The translations under genes and the position numbers were made by a program. A stretch of 64,000 bases of DNA from AP-15 sp963698995 (lineage in GTDB: Bacteria; Pseudomonadota; Alphaproteobacteria; ATCC43930; CGMCC-115725): the NCBI GenBank assembly GCA_963698995.1, contig CAVOTD010000016.1, positions 124,001-188,000 on the forward strand, given 5' to 3'. The notes below the pieces were generated by a model, which saw only the letters and a list, made by a program, of their open reading frames with translations, did no database searches and was not told the origin of the DNA. Of this stretch, positions 50,881 through 58,702 are shown piece by piece (position 1 is the first letter of the stretch; each line of letters starts with the position of its first letter).

Positions 50881-52718
50881 ATCCGCGCGGACGCCCGCTC
50901 GCCGCGCTCGGGCCTGCGCGGCTAAAGGGCCGCCTGAGGGACGAGCTGCAGGCGCTCAAATCGCTCGCGCCTTACTTGTGGCCGCGCGATTCGGTGGGGC
51001 TGCGGGTGCGGGTGGTGCTGGCGCTCGCGTTCCTGCTCGCCGGCAAGCTCGTCAACATTTACGTGCCGCTCCTCTACAAGCACGCGGTCGATGCCTTATC
51101 GCCCGCCAACGTCGTGATCACTGTCCCGGTGGGATTGATCGTCGCCTACGGGCTCGCCCGGGTGATGTCGCAGGGCTTCAACGAGCTGCGCAACGCCGTC
51201 TTCGCCAAGGTAAGCCAACGCGCCGTTCGCCGCCTGGCATTGTCGGCCTTTCGCCATATCCATGCATTGTCGCTGCGCTATCATCTCGAGCGCCGCACCG
51301 GCGGGTTGGCGCGGGCGGTCGAGCGTGGTACCGCCGGCATCGATTTTCTGCTGTCCTTCATGCTGTTCAACGTGGTGCCGACCGTCTTCGAGATCCTGCT
51401 GGTCTGCGGGATTTTGTGGCGGCTCTATAATTGGACGTTCGCCGCCGCCACCTTCACGACGATCACCGTCTACATCCTCTTCACCCTTTCGATCACCGAT
51501 TGGCGGGTCCGCTTCCGTCGCGAAATGAACGAGCGCAACAGCGAAGCCAATACCAAATCAGTCGACGCACTGCTCAACTTCGAGACGGTCAAATACTTCG
51601 CCAATGATGAGCACGAGGCGCAGCGCTACGATGCGGCGCTGCAAGCCTATGAGCGCGCCGCGGTTAGAAGCGAGACCACGCTGACGTTCCTCAATCTCGG
51701 CCAGGGTGCGATCATCGCGGCTGGTCTCGTCGCCGTCATGATACTCGCCGGACAGGGTGTGGCTGCGGCCAAGATGACGGTCGGCGACTTTGTTCTGGTC
51801 AACGCCTATCTGATCCAGCTTTACACGCCGTTGAACTTCCTCGGCATGGTCTACCGCAACATCAAGCAGTCGCTGACCGATCTCGAGCAGATGATCTCCT
51901 TGCTGGCGATCAAGCCGGCAATCGAGGATCGTCCGGACGCGCCGGCGCTCGAGGTTGGCTCGGGTGCAGTGTCTTTTCGCTGCGTCGATTTTCGCTACGA
52001 CCCGAGGCGGCCGATCCTGTCCGATGTCGATTTTCGAGTAGCTTCCGGTGCGACAGTCGCCATTGTCGGGCCGAGCGGCGCCGGCAAATCGACGATCACG
52101 CGGCTTCTCTTCCGCTTTTACGATGTCGACGGCGGCGCAATCGAGATCGACGGCCAAGACATTCGTGAGGTAACCCAGAACAGCCTGCGGCGCGCGATTG
52201 GGGTCGTGCCGCAGGACACAGTGCTGTTCAACGATACGATCTATTACAATATCGCCTACGGCCGGCCCGGGGCGCCGCGCGGCGCAGTGGAAGAAGCTGC
52301 CCGGCTAGCGCGAATTCATGATTTTGTCACAGCGCTTCCCGACGGCTATGCGACAATGGTCGGCGAACGCGGCCTAAAGCTTTCCGGCGGCGAGAAGCAG
52401 CGGGTCGCGATCGCCCGGGTGATCCTGAAGGCGCCGAAAATTCTGGTCTTTGACGAGGCGACTTCGGCGCTCGACACCAAGACAGAGCGGGAAATTCAGG
52501 CGAGCCTCGCCGAAGTGTCGGCCGGCCGCACCACCCTAGTCATTGCCCACCGGCTGTCGACGATCGTCGATGTCGATGAGATCCTGGTGCTCGATAACGG
52601 CCGCATTGTCGAGCGCGGGCACCACACCGAACTGCTGCTGCGCCGCGGGGTCTATGCGACGATGTGGGCCCGTCAACAAGACGCAGCCCGCCGTGAAGCC
52701 GTCCTCGCGGCAGATTGA
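50877..52718 (+). CDS. Atm1-type ABC exporter (heavy-metal/glutathione-conjugate exporter)
   Basis: A 613-residue half-transporter with six membrane helices and one ATPase domain. The region FNELRNAVFAKVSQRAVRRL and GIDFLLSFMLFNVVPT are typical of the Atm1/HMT1 subgroup. The ATPase has VGPSGAGKSTITRL, LSGGEKQRVAIARVILK and ILVFDEATSALDTKTE. Characterised alphaproteobacterial members export glutathione-bound metals; mitochondrial Atm1 is needed for cytosolic iron-sulfur assembly. It overlaps the MFS gene and precedes a response regulator by 28 bases. Confidence 0.9.
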   Translation: MNPRGRPLAALGPARLKGRLRDELQALKSLAPYLWPRDSVGLRVRVVLALAFLLAGKLVNIYVPLLYKHAVDALSPANVVITVPVGLIVAYGLARVMSQGFNELRNAVFAKVSQRAVRRLALSAFRHIHALSLRYHLERRTGGLARAVERGTAGIDFLLSFMLFNVVPTVFEILLVCGILWRLYNWTFAAATFTTITVYILFTLSITDWRVRFRREMNERNSEANTKSVDALLNFETVKYFANDEHEAQRYDAALQAYERAAVRSETTLTFLNLGQGAIIAAGLVAVMILAGQGVAAAKMTVGDFVLVNAYLIQLYTPLNFLGMVYRNIKQSLTDLEQMISLLAIKPAIEDRPDAPALEVGSGAVSFRCVDFRYDPRRPILSDVDFRVASGATVAIVGPSGAGKSTITRLLFRFYDVDGGAIEIDGQDIREVTQNSLRRAIGVVPQDTVLFNDTIYYNIAYGRPGAPRGAVEEAARLARIHDFVTALPDGYATMVGERGLKLSGGEKQRVAIARVILKAPKILVFDEATSALDTKTEREIQASLAEVSAGRTTLVIAHRLSTIVDVDEILVLDNGRIVERGHHTELLLRRGVYATMWARQQDAARREAVLAAD

Positions 52719-52746
52719 ACGGCAGATCAGCACGTCGGGAGACAGT

Positions 52747-53166
52747 ATGGCACGGATTTGCAAGGTGTTGATTGTCGAGAACGACGATGACGTTCGCGAT
52801 TTGCTCGGCGATATTTTTGAGGATGAGGGGTTCCGTTTTTCGATGGTCAAAACCGGGGCGGCTATGTGCGAAGAACTGGACGTCGATGATTACGATATCG
52901 TCGTCATCGACGTGACGCAGCCCGGTCACGAGGACGGCTTTTCGCTGGCGCAAATCGCCCGTGAGCAAGGGTGCGGGGCAATTCTGGTGACCGGCGATCA
53001 CCGTCTTACCGAGCGCTTGCAAGGCAGCGGCCAGCACTATCTCCTGAAGCCCTTTCGCGTGCAGCAATTGATCGAGATGGTCGACAAGATTCTGGTGGAG
53101 ACAGCGGCCCGATGCGTCCGTCGCACGCGCCGCGACGGCTCGCCGTTTCCGGCCCGGGTTGAGTGA
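52747..53166 (+). CDS. single-domain response regulator receiver
   Basis: A 139-residue receiver. Acidic residues are in VLIVENDDDVRDLLG, the phospho-acceptor Asp is in DIVVIDVTQPGHEDGF, and the Lys is in YLLKPFR. There is no output domain, so it works through partners. A short basic tail follows (RRTRRDGSPF). It shares four bases (GTGA) with meaB. No histidine kinase is nearby. Confidence 0.8.
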   Translation: MARICKVLIVENDDDVRDLLGDIFEDEGFRFSMVKTGAAMCEELDVDDYDIVVIDVTQPGHEDGFSLAQIAREQGCGAILVTGDHRLTERLQGSGQHYLLKPFRVQQLIEMVDKILVETAARCVRRTRRDGSPFPARVE

Positions 53167-54194
53167 CGGCTGGCGGACTGATTGAAGCTCTAAAGCGGGG
53201 TGATCGGCGAGCGCTCGCGCGCGCTATCACTCTCGCCGAATCGACACGGCCGGATCATCGCGATCGGGCGGAAGGCGTTATCGAAGCCCTGCTGCCCGAG
53301 ACCGGCGGTGCCCTACGCATCGGGGTCTCCGGCCCGCCGGGGGCCGGGAAATCGACCTTTATCGAGCGCTTTGGCCTTGAAGGCATCGCCCTCGGCCGGC
53401 ATGTCGCGGTGCTCGCCATCGACCCCGCTTCGAAGCGCGGCGGCGGCGCGATCCTCGGCGACAAGACGCGAATGGCCGAGCTGGCGCGGGCGCCGGAGGC
53501 GTTTATCCGTCCATCCTCGGCGACTGACAGCCGCGGCGGTGTCGCGCGCCGCACCCGCGAGGCGATCCTGTTGTGCGAGGCGGCCGGGTTCGACGCGATA
53601 CTGGTCGAGACGGTCGGGGTTGGCCAGTCGGAGACGGCGGTTGCCGACATCGTCGATGTGTTCATACTGATCCTCGCTCCGGCGGGAGGTGACGAGCTGC
53701 AGGGCATCAAGCGAGGCATCATCGAGCTTGCCGATCTTGTGTTCGTCAATAAGGCCGACGGCGACCTCGCCGCGGCGGCGCACCGCTCGGTCGCCGACTA
53801 TGCGAACGCGTTGCGGCTGATCCGGCCGCCCCTCCCGGAGTGGCGGGTTCCGGTTCGTGCCATCTCGGCGCTCGAAGGCACCGGCATACGCGAGGTGTGG
53901 GACGATATCGAGCGCTTTCGCGCCGCCCTCGAACGCACCGGCGCCTGGTCGCGGCGCCGTGCCGAGCAGGCGCGCTCCGCGCTATGGGCCGAAATCGGCG
54001 AAAGCCTCGTCGAACGCTTCCGCGCCGCTCCCGAAGTGGCCGAACGCCTTGCCGTTGCTGAAGAGGAGGTGATGGCCGGCGCGCGCACGCCGACCCGCGC
54101 CGCCCGTGGCCTGCTCGAAACCTTCTTCGCCCTAAACGGCGGAGACCATGCCCGCCCCCGCGCCGCACGCGAGGCCGGCGACGCGGGGGTGTGA
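53163..54194 (+). CDS. meaB: G3E-family GTPase MeaB (methylmalonyl-CoA mutase chaperone, ArgK-like)
   Basis: A 343-residue GTPase that guards the B12-dependent methylmalonyl-CoA mutase. G1 is GVSGPPGAGKSTFIERFG, followed by AIDPASKRGGGAILGDKTRM, LVETVGVGQSETAV and G4 FVNKADG. The GTG start overlaps the response-regulator stop. The mutase genes are not in the window. The last 20 residues are low-complexity. Confidence 0.92.
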   Translation: MTAGGLIEALKRGDRRALARAITLAESTRPDHRDRAEGVIEALLPETGGALRIGVSGPPGAGKSTFIERFGLEGIALGRHVAVLAIDPASKRGGGAILGDKTRMAELARAPEAFIRPSSATDSRGGVARRTREAILLCEAAGFDAILVETVGVGQSETAVADIVDVFILILAPAGGDELQGIKRGIIELADLVFVNKADGDLAAAAHRSVADYANALRLIRPPLPEWRVPVRAISALEGTGIREVWDDIERFRAALERTGAWSRRRAEQARSALWAEIGESLVERFRAAPEVAERLAVAEEEVMAGARTPTRAARGLLETFFALNGGDHARPRAAREAGDAGV

Positions 54195-54264
54195 CGGGCA
54201 GGTGCGGATCTGAGCCGCGCAGCCGCGGCTTGACCTGGCTCGAACGGTAAGGGTAGAAGAAGAG

Positions 54265-54294
54265 GCGCGCGGCCGTCGAAAAGCGGTCGCGCGC
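54265..54294 (+). other. GC-rich hairpin in the rpmB leader
   Basis: GCGCGCGGCC (54265-54274) pairs with GGTCGCGCGC (54285-54294), with one wobble pair, around a ten-base loop. A shorter hairpin AGCCGCG/CGCGGCT lies about 40 bases upstream. It could end meaB transcription or form a leader for ribosomal protein L28; no T-run decides this. Confidence 0.45.
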
Positions 54295-54316
54295 TAGTGT
54301 TTAATCGAGGTGCGTC

Positions 54317-54607
54317 ATGGCGCGTAGGTGTGTGGTTACCGGCAAGGGTGTCCAGGTCGGGCACAATGTCAGTCATTCCAACATCAAGACGAAGCGCCGG
54401 TTTCTGCCCAATTTGCAGCACACGTCCGTGCTTTCCGATGTGCTTGGCTCAATTCGCCTGCGGGTCAGCGCAGCGGCGATCCGTACCATCGAGCACAAGG
54501 GCGGCATCGACGCGTTTTTACGCGACACGCCGGACCGCAAGCTGTCCCCCGAGATCCGGCGACTGAAGCGCCGCGTCGAGAGAGCGGCCGAGCGCAACAG
54601 CGGGTAG
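54317..54607 (+). CDS. rpmB: 50S ribosomal protein L28
   Basis: A 96-residue large-subunit protein. It begins MARRCVVTGKGVQVGHNVSH and continues with NIKTKRRFLPNLQHTSVLSD. The C-terminal half is the normal alphaproteobacterial extension. A GAGGTG ribosome site lies just before the ATG. It is the only gene in its transcript here. Confidence 0.96.
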   Translation: MARRCVVTGKGVQVGHNVSHSNIKTKRRFLPNLQHTSVLSDVLGSIRLRVSAAAIRTIEHKGGIDAFLRDTPDRKLSPEIRRLKRRVERAAERNSG

Positions 54608-54640
54608 CGGTATCACTGGGCAGAAAAGCGCTCAGATCGG

Positions 54641-54967
54641 TTAATTCCCGAGTGCGCTGAAGGATGGCTGAGGCGATAAGCCGAGTTTCGGCGCGGGCTG
54701 GAGCCGGTCGGTATCGGTCCACGGCCGGGAGCGAGAGAGATAGGCGGCGGGCGACTGGCTTGAGCCGCTAATGCCTAATTCGATCCGCCGCGGTGATACA
54801 CTATGCGGGACCATCCCGGCCGGCGGCGGCGGTTGCGCGTCCTTTCCGACCGAGGCGGGCGGGTATTGCAATGCTCCGTCAACTTGCGCATACGCGAAGT
54901 TTGAAGCCAGTAGGACAGCGGCGCCGATAGTGGCAACAAGCGCGCCGAGACCGGTCAGTTTGTACAT
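54641..54967 (-). CDS. predicted exported protein, unknown function
   Basis: A 108-residue product with a signal peptide (LGALVATIGAAVLLASNFAYA, cleavage before QVDG). The mature part is proline- and serine-rich (DAQPPPPAGM, SGSSQSPAAYLSRSRPW) and probably unstructured. A periplasmic or surface role is likely but unknown. It is convergent with rpmB. Confidence 0.5.
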   Translation of the reverse strand: MYKLTGLGALVATIGAAVLLASNFAYAQVDGALQYPPASVGKDAQPPPPAGMVPHSVSPRRIELGISGSSQSPAAYLSRSRPWTDTDRLQPAPKLGLSPQPSFSALGN

Positions 54968-55110
54968 CGATGCCTCGTCGCTCGGCCAAGGCTTTTAACG
55001 GCCGAATTGGGCCCTTACCACAACTGATGCCTCGCCGCCTGTGTTCCGGCTGCGCACCAAAAACTTCGGCTCAGTAGAACATCTCTATCTGATCAACCGC
55101 CGACGGTCGA

Positions 55111-55305
55111 TCAGACATTCGCCCACTCCTTGACTTCCTCCAGTTCGCGCTTGAGTTCCTTTATTTCGAGCTCAATCTCTAGCGACCGTGCTTTCTTGCC
55201 TTTTTCGAGGGCCTCTTTTTGTTCAACGTACCGATCAATGAGCAAATCCTGTATTTCGGTTATCCTCGCGCGTTCTTCCGGAGTAAGCACATTGGATTTT
55301 TCCAT
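55111..55305 (-). CDS. small charged coiled-coil protein
   Basis: A 64-residue product, almost all helix: ERARITEIQDLLIDRYVEQK followed by KARSLEIELEIKELKRELEE. Heptad-like Leu/Ile spacing suggests a coiled coil. A GGAG-type ribosome site lies before ATG 55305. Codons are less GC-rich than the core genes. Unknown function. Confidence 0.5.
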   Translation of the reverse strand: MEKSNVLTPEERARITEIQDLLIDRYVEQKEALEKGKKARSLEIELEIKELKRELEEVKEWANV

Positions 55306-55538
55306 TGTCCGTTCTCCTCGGTAATCATCGTATTGGCCACCAGAACGTTATCTTATTGGCAACACCGTGCAAGCTAGGGAGTTCCGCTGCCTGCTATCTG
55401 TTACGAAAGGGATTACTTGTGATAACGCCAATGTTTATTTAGTACGTTTTAACATTTGATCGCGAGCAGTGCGGTTGATACCCGCTCTCAAGTTGAGATT
55501 TGACCTCGAAAGGAACGCGGGCCCCGACCCGCAAGCGA

Positions 55539-55922
55539 TCAAAAAGCCGGGCGCGCGATCCGAGTTCGGCAATTCATGCCAATCTCCTCATGGTGTCGCT
55601 CGACCCTGTCGAATTGCTGGATCACAACCGCGCACGACGGAAACGCGTCCGGATCTGGGGTTGGCAAAGAGGTCGCGAGGAAAATCGCGACAAAACGTGA
55701 ATCCGCGGTCGCCACCTCGCTCGAATCCTTAGCGGCGGCAACGATGAAGCCGTGGATCACCTTTCCGGCGCGCTCCACGCGCTCAACCGCGACGCCGCAG
55801 CGATGAGCATTGCCCAGGAGAAAGCCTCCTGTCGCTGCGAGCAGCGTCGGATCTGCGGCGTTGGCCACGCCGATGCCCAAGAGGAACAGCAGGGGAGTAG
55901 TGACGGTAAGAGTTGAACGCAT
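55539..55922 (-). CDS. predicted exported protein, unknown function
   Basis: A 127-residue product. A signal peptide (LLFLLGIGVANA) is followed by ADPTLLAATGGFLLGNAHRC, then VERVERAGKVIHGFIVAAAK and a C-terminal part with three cysteines. ATGGFLxGxxHRCxVxxxRVxRAG looks like a small conserved periplasmic module but I cannot name it. Confidence 0.5.
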   Translation of the reverse strand: MRSTLTVTTPLLFLLGIGVANAADPTLLAATGGFLLGNAHRCGVAVERVERAGKVIHGFIVAAAKDSSEVATADSRFVAIFLATSLPTPDPDAFPSCAVVIQQFDRVERHHEEIGMNCRTRIARPAF

Positions 55923-56239
55923 GGGGGGCTCCTAGCCGATAGGCCCCCCAATGTTGAACAGCCGAGCGGACCGTTCGTGCCGGCAACTTCTGGCCCTCTT
56001 CTTGTGTCATTTTTGGCACATTTTTGGCGGGACCGGACCGCTGACCGGACCGTGCAGCAAAATCTGGACCGGGAATTACGCCACTTTGCAGAAGAAATTG
56101 GATCAGCTAGCCAATGAAAGCGATCGAGGTCCGATCTCCTTCAGCCCGAGATAGCGGAACCCGGGCAATTCGTTTCAAGTTAACTCGGTGGTGGAGTAGT
56201 TTTTACGAAATGGTGAACCCCGCTAAAGGGAGATAGACA
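55923..56239. other. intergenic region with no supported gene
   Basis: About 315 bases between divergent small genes. Short repeats of TTTTGGC and GGACCG occur near 56010-56050. A frame ending at 56154 (TLQKKLDQLANESDRG before its stop) is too short and lacks a ribosome site. Promoters for both neighbours are expected here. Confidence 0.35.
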
Positions 56240-56455
56240 ATGACACGTGATGCAGTGACACACGATGTTATGCTGGCTCGTGGGGATGGCTCTAAGAGGA
56301 AGTTTCGCGTTTACGGTCGGCCAATGCCAGGGTCCGGCGACACGATTACACTGCCCGTTGATGGGCAGCTAATCAGTGCCCGCGTAACCGTGTGCTCGGA
56401 CAAACCGGAAATGGACCAATCGGTAGACGCTGAGCTGGTCGAGCTAGCTGAATGA
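56240..56455 (+). CDS. small protein, paralogue A of a duplicated pair
   Basis: A 71-residue product, MTRDAVTHDVMLARGDGSKR followed by a beta-rich body with GDTITLPVDGQLISARV and a tail EMDQSVDAELVEL. An AGGGAGATAG ribosome site precedes the ATG. Its second half clearly matches the product at 58087-58284 (GD-I-LPVD, AR, EM-QSVD). No known family. The pair flanks a secreted basic protein and a YihY pseudogene. Confidence 0.6.
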   Translation: MTRDAVTHDVMLARGDGSKRKFRVYGRPMPGSGDTITLPVDGQLISARVTVCSDKPEMDQSVDAELVELAE

Positions 56456-56644
56456 GGCCGCGTGGACAGCGGATGTGCACCGAGAAGTTGAACTGCTGCC
56501 AGACGCGAGCGGCTCGGGAATGCCTGTTTCGGTGCACCGTTCCCGACATCGGCACAAACCGGCGAAAGGGGTTGCAAGCCGAGGATCTAAACTCAACGGG
56601 ACGCGTCGCTCATTCGACTGTTCATTGAACAGGAGGGGCCGAAG

Positions 56645-57022
56645 ATGTCGCGACATTCAATATCTATGAAGCTGCTTTGCACTGCTGGGCTAGTCGGGTT
56701 GCTGGCGGCGGTGCCCGGTGCACGCACGGGTTCAGCCCAAAACGTCAATGACATGGTTCGCACTCTGAACAACGTTCTAAATCCCAGCGATGCTCAACGG
56801 CTGGAGGATCAAGCACGCCGGAACGGTCGACCGCAGGAGGAGCGCTACTGGCGCGACTATCGCGCCGGCCTGGATTCACCCGACCGGAACCGTCGCGATT
56901 ATGGACCGGACTATCGCGGGCGCGGCGATTACCGCTACCAGCGCGACGAGGGTTATTCCGGCGACAGCGGCTCCCGGCGCAACTATCCCGATCAACGAGA
57001 TTATCGCTACGATCAGCGCTGA
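56645..57022 (+). CDS. exported basic, Arg/Tyr/Asp-rich low-complexity protein
   Basis: A 125-residue product. A signal peptide (LLCTAGLVGLLAAVPGARTG, cut near SAQN) leads to VNDMVRTLNNVLNPSDAQRL and then a repetitive tail of RDY and RGDY units to the end. Similar RDYR-rich periplasmic proteins are common in Rhizobiales and Rhodospirillales but have no set role. Codons and length look genuine; an AGGAGG site lies before the start. Confidence 0.55.
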   Translation: MSRHSISMKLLCTAGLVGLLAAVPGARTGSAQNVNDMVRTLNNVLNPSDAQRLEDQARRNGRPQEERYWRDYRAGLDSPDRNRRDYGPDYRGRGDYRYQRDEGYSGDSGSRRNYPDQRDYRYDQR

Positions 57023-57144
57023 AGAGGCGGTTTGGCGATGACACTGGCTAGGCGGGTGTCATCCGACAACATTAGCCCGGGTTGGATGGCGGAGGTCGGG
57101 CTGCATCCCTCCGCCATTTAGAACTGGATGGAAGGGCGGGCGAA

Positions 57145-58049
57145 ATGGCGGAAACGCTGATCCCCGGAGGAAGCCAGCTGCGGATTTATCCGATTTGGCT
57201 TCAACGGTGGGTTAGGATTTGGCTTCAACGGTGGGTTAGTTTGTGCACGAAAGCTGTTTACGCCTGGCTCGACGATCGCGCCCCCACGATGGATGCGGCA
57301 ATCGCGTATTACACGGTATTTTCCCTTGCGCCGATGCTGGTTATGGTGATCGCGGTAGCGGGTCTCGCCTTCGGTCAGCAAGCGGCGGAGGGTGCGCTCT
57401 TCGGGGAACTCGCAGACCTCGTCGGTCCGGAAAGCGCGGCAGCCGTGCAAGCTATGCTGAGAAGCGCGAGCGGCACCTGGTCCGGCATCTTTGCAACAGC
57501 AGTCGGAATCGGCACCCTCTAAATCTGATCTGGAAGGCTCCGCCGAGCGGCGGCCGCGGTCTCTGGCATCTCGTAAAGTCGCGCCTCCTCAGCCTCTCAG
57601 TCATCCTCGTGATCGGCTTCTTGCTCCTGGTGTCGCTTGTGATTAGCACGGCGTTGGCGGCGTTCAGCGATTATCTTGATTGGATCCTGCCCGGGCTCGC
57701 AACGATCCTGCGCATCGTACACCTGACACTCTCGTTTGGTTTCACAACCGTGCTCTTCGCCATGATGTTCAAAATACTCCCGGATCACCCCGTGGAATGG
57801 GAGGAGGTTTGGCTTGGCGCGGCTATAGCGGCTCTGCTGTTTACGGTCGGCAAGAATCTGATTAGCCTTTACATTGGAAGCAGCAACATGGCGTCGGCCT
57901 ACGGCGCTGCGGGCGCGCTCATCATCGTTTTAGTATGGGTCTATTACTCGGCCCAGATCCTCTTGCTCGGCGCCGAATTCGCGAAAGCTTATAGCGATCA
58001 GAGGCGGGCGCTCCGTGAATCGCGCCAAACAACGCACGCTGTTAGCTAG
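57145..58049 (+). pseudogene. YihY/BrkB family membrane protein, broken by internal deletion
   Basis: Two frames make one family sequence. The first reads APTMDAAIAYYTVFSLAPML and ends at GIGTL with TAA at 57520-57522. The second starts LNLIWKAPPSGGRGLW and runs to 58049 with AAFSDYLDWILPGL and SAYGAAGALIIVLVWVYYSA. Compared with normal family members, about 15 residues between GIGTL and LNLIW (the loop F/GELQDA) are missing, and the frame changes there. A perfect 24-base tandem duplication is present near the start. It is therefore probably a true pseudogene. Confidence 0.78.
57192..57239 (+). repeat. perfect 24-base tandem duplication
   Basis: Bases 57192-57215 and 57216-57239 are identical and in frame, so the YihY remnant has IWLQRWVR twice near its start. 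The unit begins GATTTGGCTTC and ends GTGGGTTAG. It is a recent slippage duplication, not a family feature. Confidence 0.9.
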
Positions 58050-58086
58050 AGCGCATCGGCACCCCGGAACATTTCTCACTCGTTGA

Positions 58087-58284
58087 TTGTTATCTCCTCC
58101 GGGAGCTTTGTCGCCGAACGATAGAGTTCGGCGAACGGCTAGGAAGGGCAAGCCGGCACCCCACCAGGGAGATATAATTATTCTGCCAGTCGACCGACGG
58201 ATAGTTAAAGCACGCATCAGCGAGCCGTCACAGGGATCAGAAATGGTCCAATCAGTTGACCAGGCCGCCGCGGTTGAGATTTAA
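58087..58284 (+). CDS. small protein, paralogue B of a duplicated pair
   Basis: The second half, KGKPAPHQGDIIILPVDRR followed by IVKARISE and EMVQSVDQ, matches the product at 56240-56455 (GRPMP..GD-ITLPVDG, SARV, EMDQSVD). The first 18 residues do not match and the start (TTG 58087) is doubtful, so this copy may have lost its true beginning. It could be a pseudogene. Confidence 0.42.
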   Translation: MLSPPGALSPNDRVRRTARKGKPAPHQGDIIILPVDRRIVKARISEPSQGSEMVQSVDQAAAVEI

Positions 58285-58702
58285 GAATCGGTATTGCCAG
58301 GGTCGTGCTGCCGTGGAGGCGGACAAACTCGCTACGGTCATACGGCCCCGCCTTATGCCGACACAGACCGATTGGATTCTCCCACAGTGAATAATCAGTG
58401 CTGCGCCGGGAGGATGAAGCGCGTTTTACGAAAGCCGCTACTCGGACGAAAAGGGGCTAACTGACCCATTGGCGGCCCTATTGGCGGCCCAGTGAGAAAG
58501 TAACCCGCAGAAGATATGAGGTTTGTTCGAATAAGCGCCCATGTTCGGCCCTGTTGCGGCGGGAAGGGCACGGTAGAATCCAGAGACGCACGGGCACCCG
58601 GTGGCACTTTGTGCACCGACGCGATGCGGGAGGTGCCCAGCGGTGCACCCGATGCTAAGTTGAGGGTAAGCGCGACAGGCCTCGGGAATAAGGTGTTTCA
58701 GT
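58285..58702. other. intergenic region with a diverged repeat of upstream DNA
   Basis: About 420 bases with no supported gene before tamA. The direct repeat ATTGGCGGCCC occurs twice near 58470-58495. Bases from about 58660 (AAGTTGAGGGTAAGC) to the tamA start resemble bases from about 56490 (AAGTTGAACTGC), both with CTCGGGAAT and TGTTTC following. This suggests that the paralogue pair was copied together with its downstream flank. Confidence 0.4.

Noticed and set aside
55951..56154. A 67-codon plus-strand frame with a helical end
   Set aside because: It lacks a ribosome site, begins in the promoter area of the divergent gene, and most of its translation is low in protein-like features.
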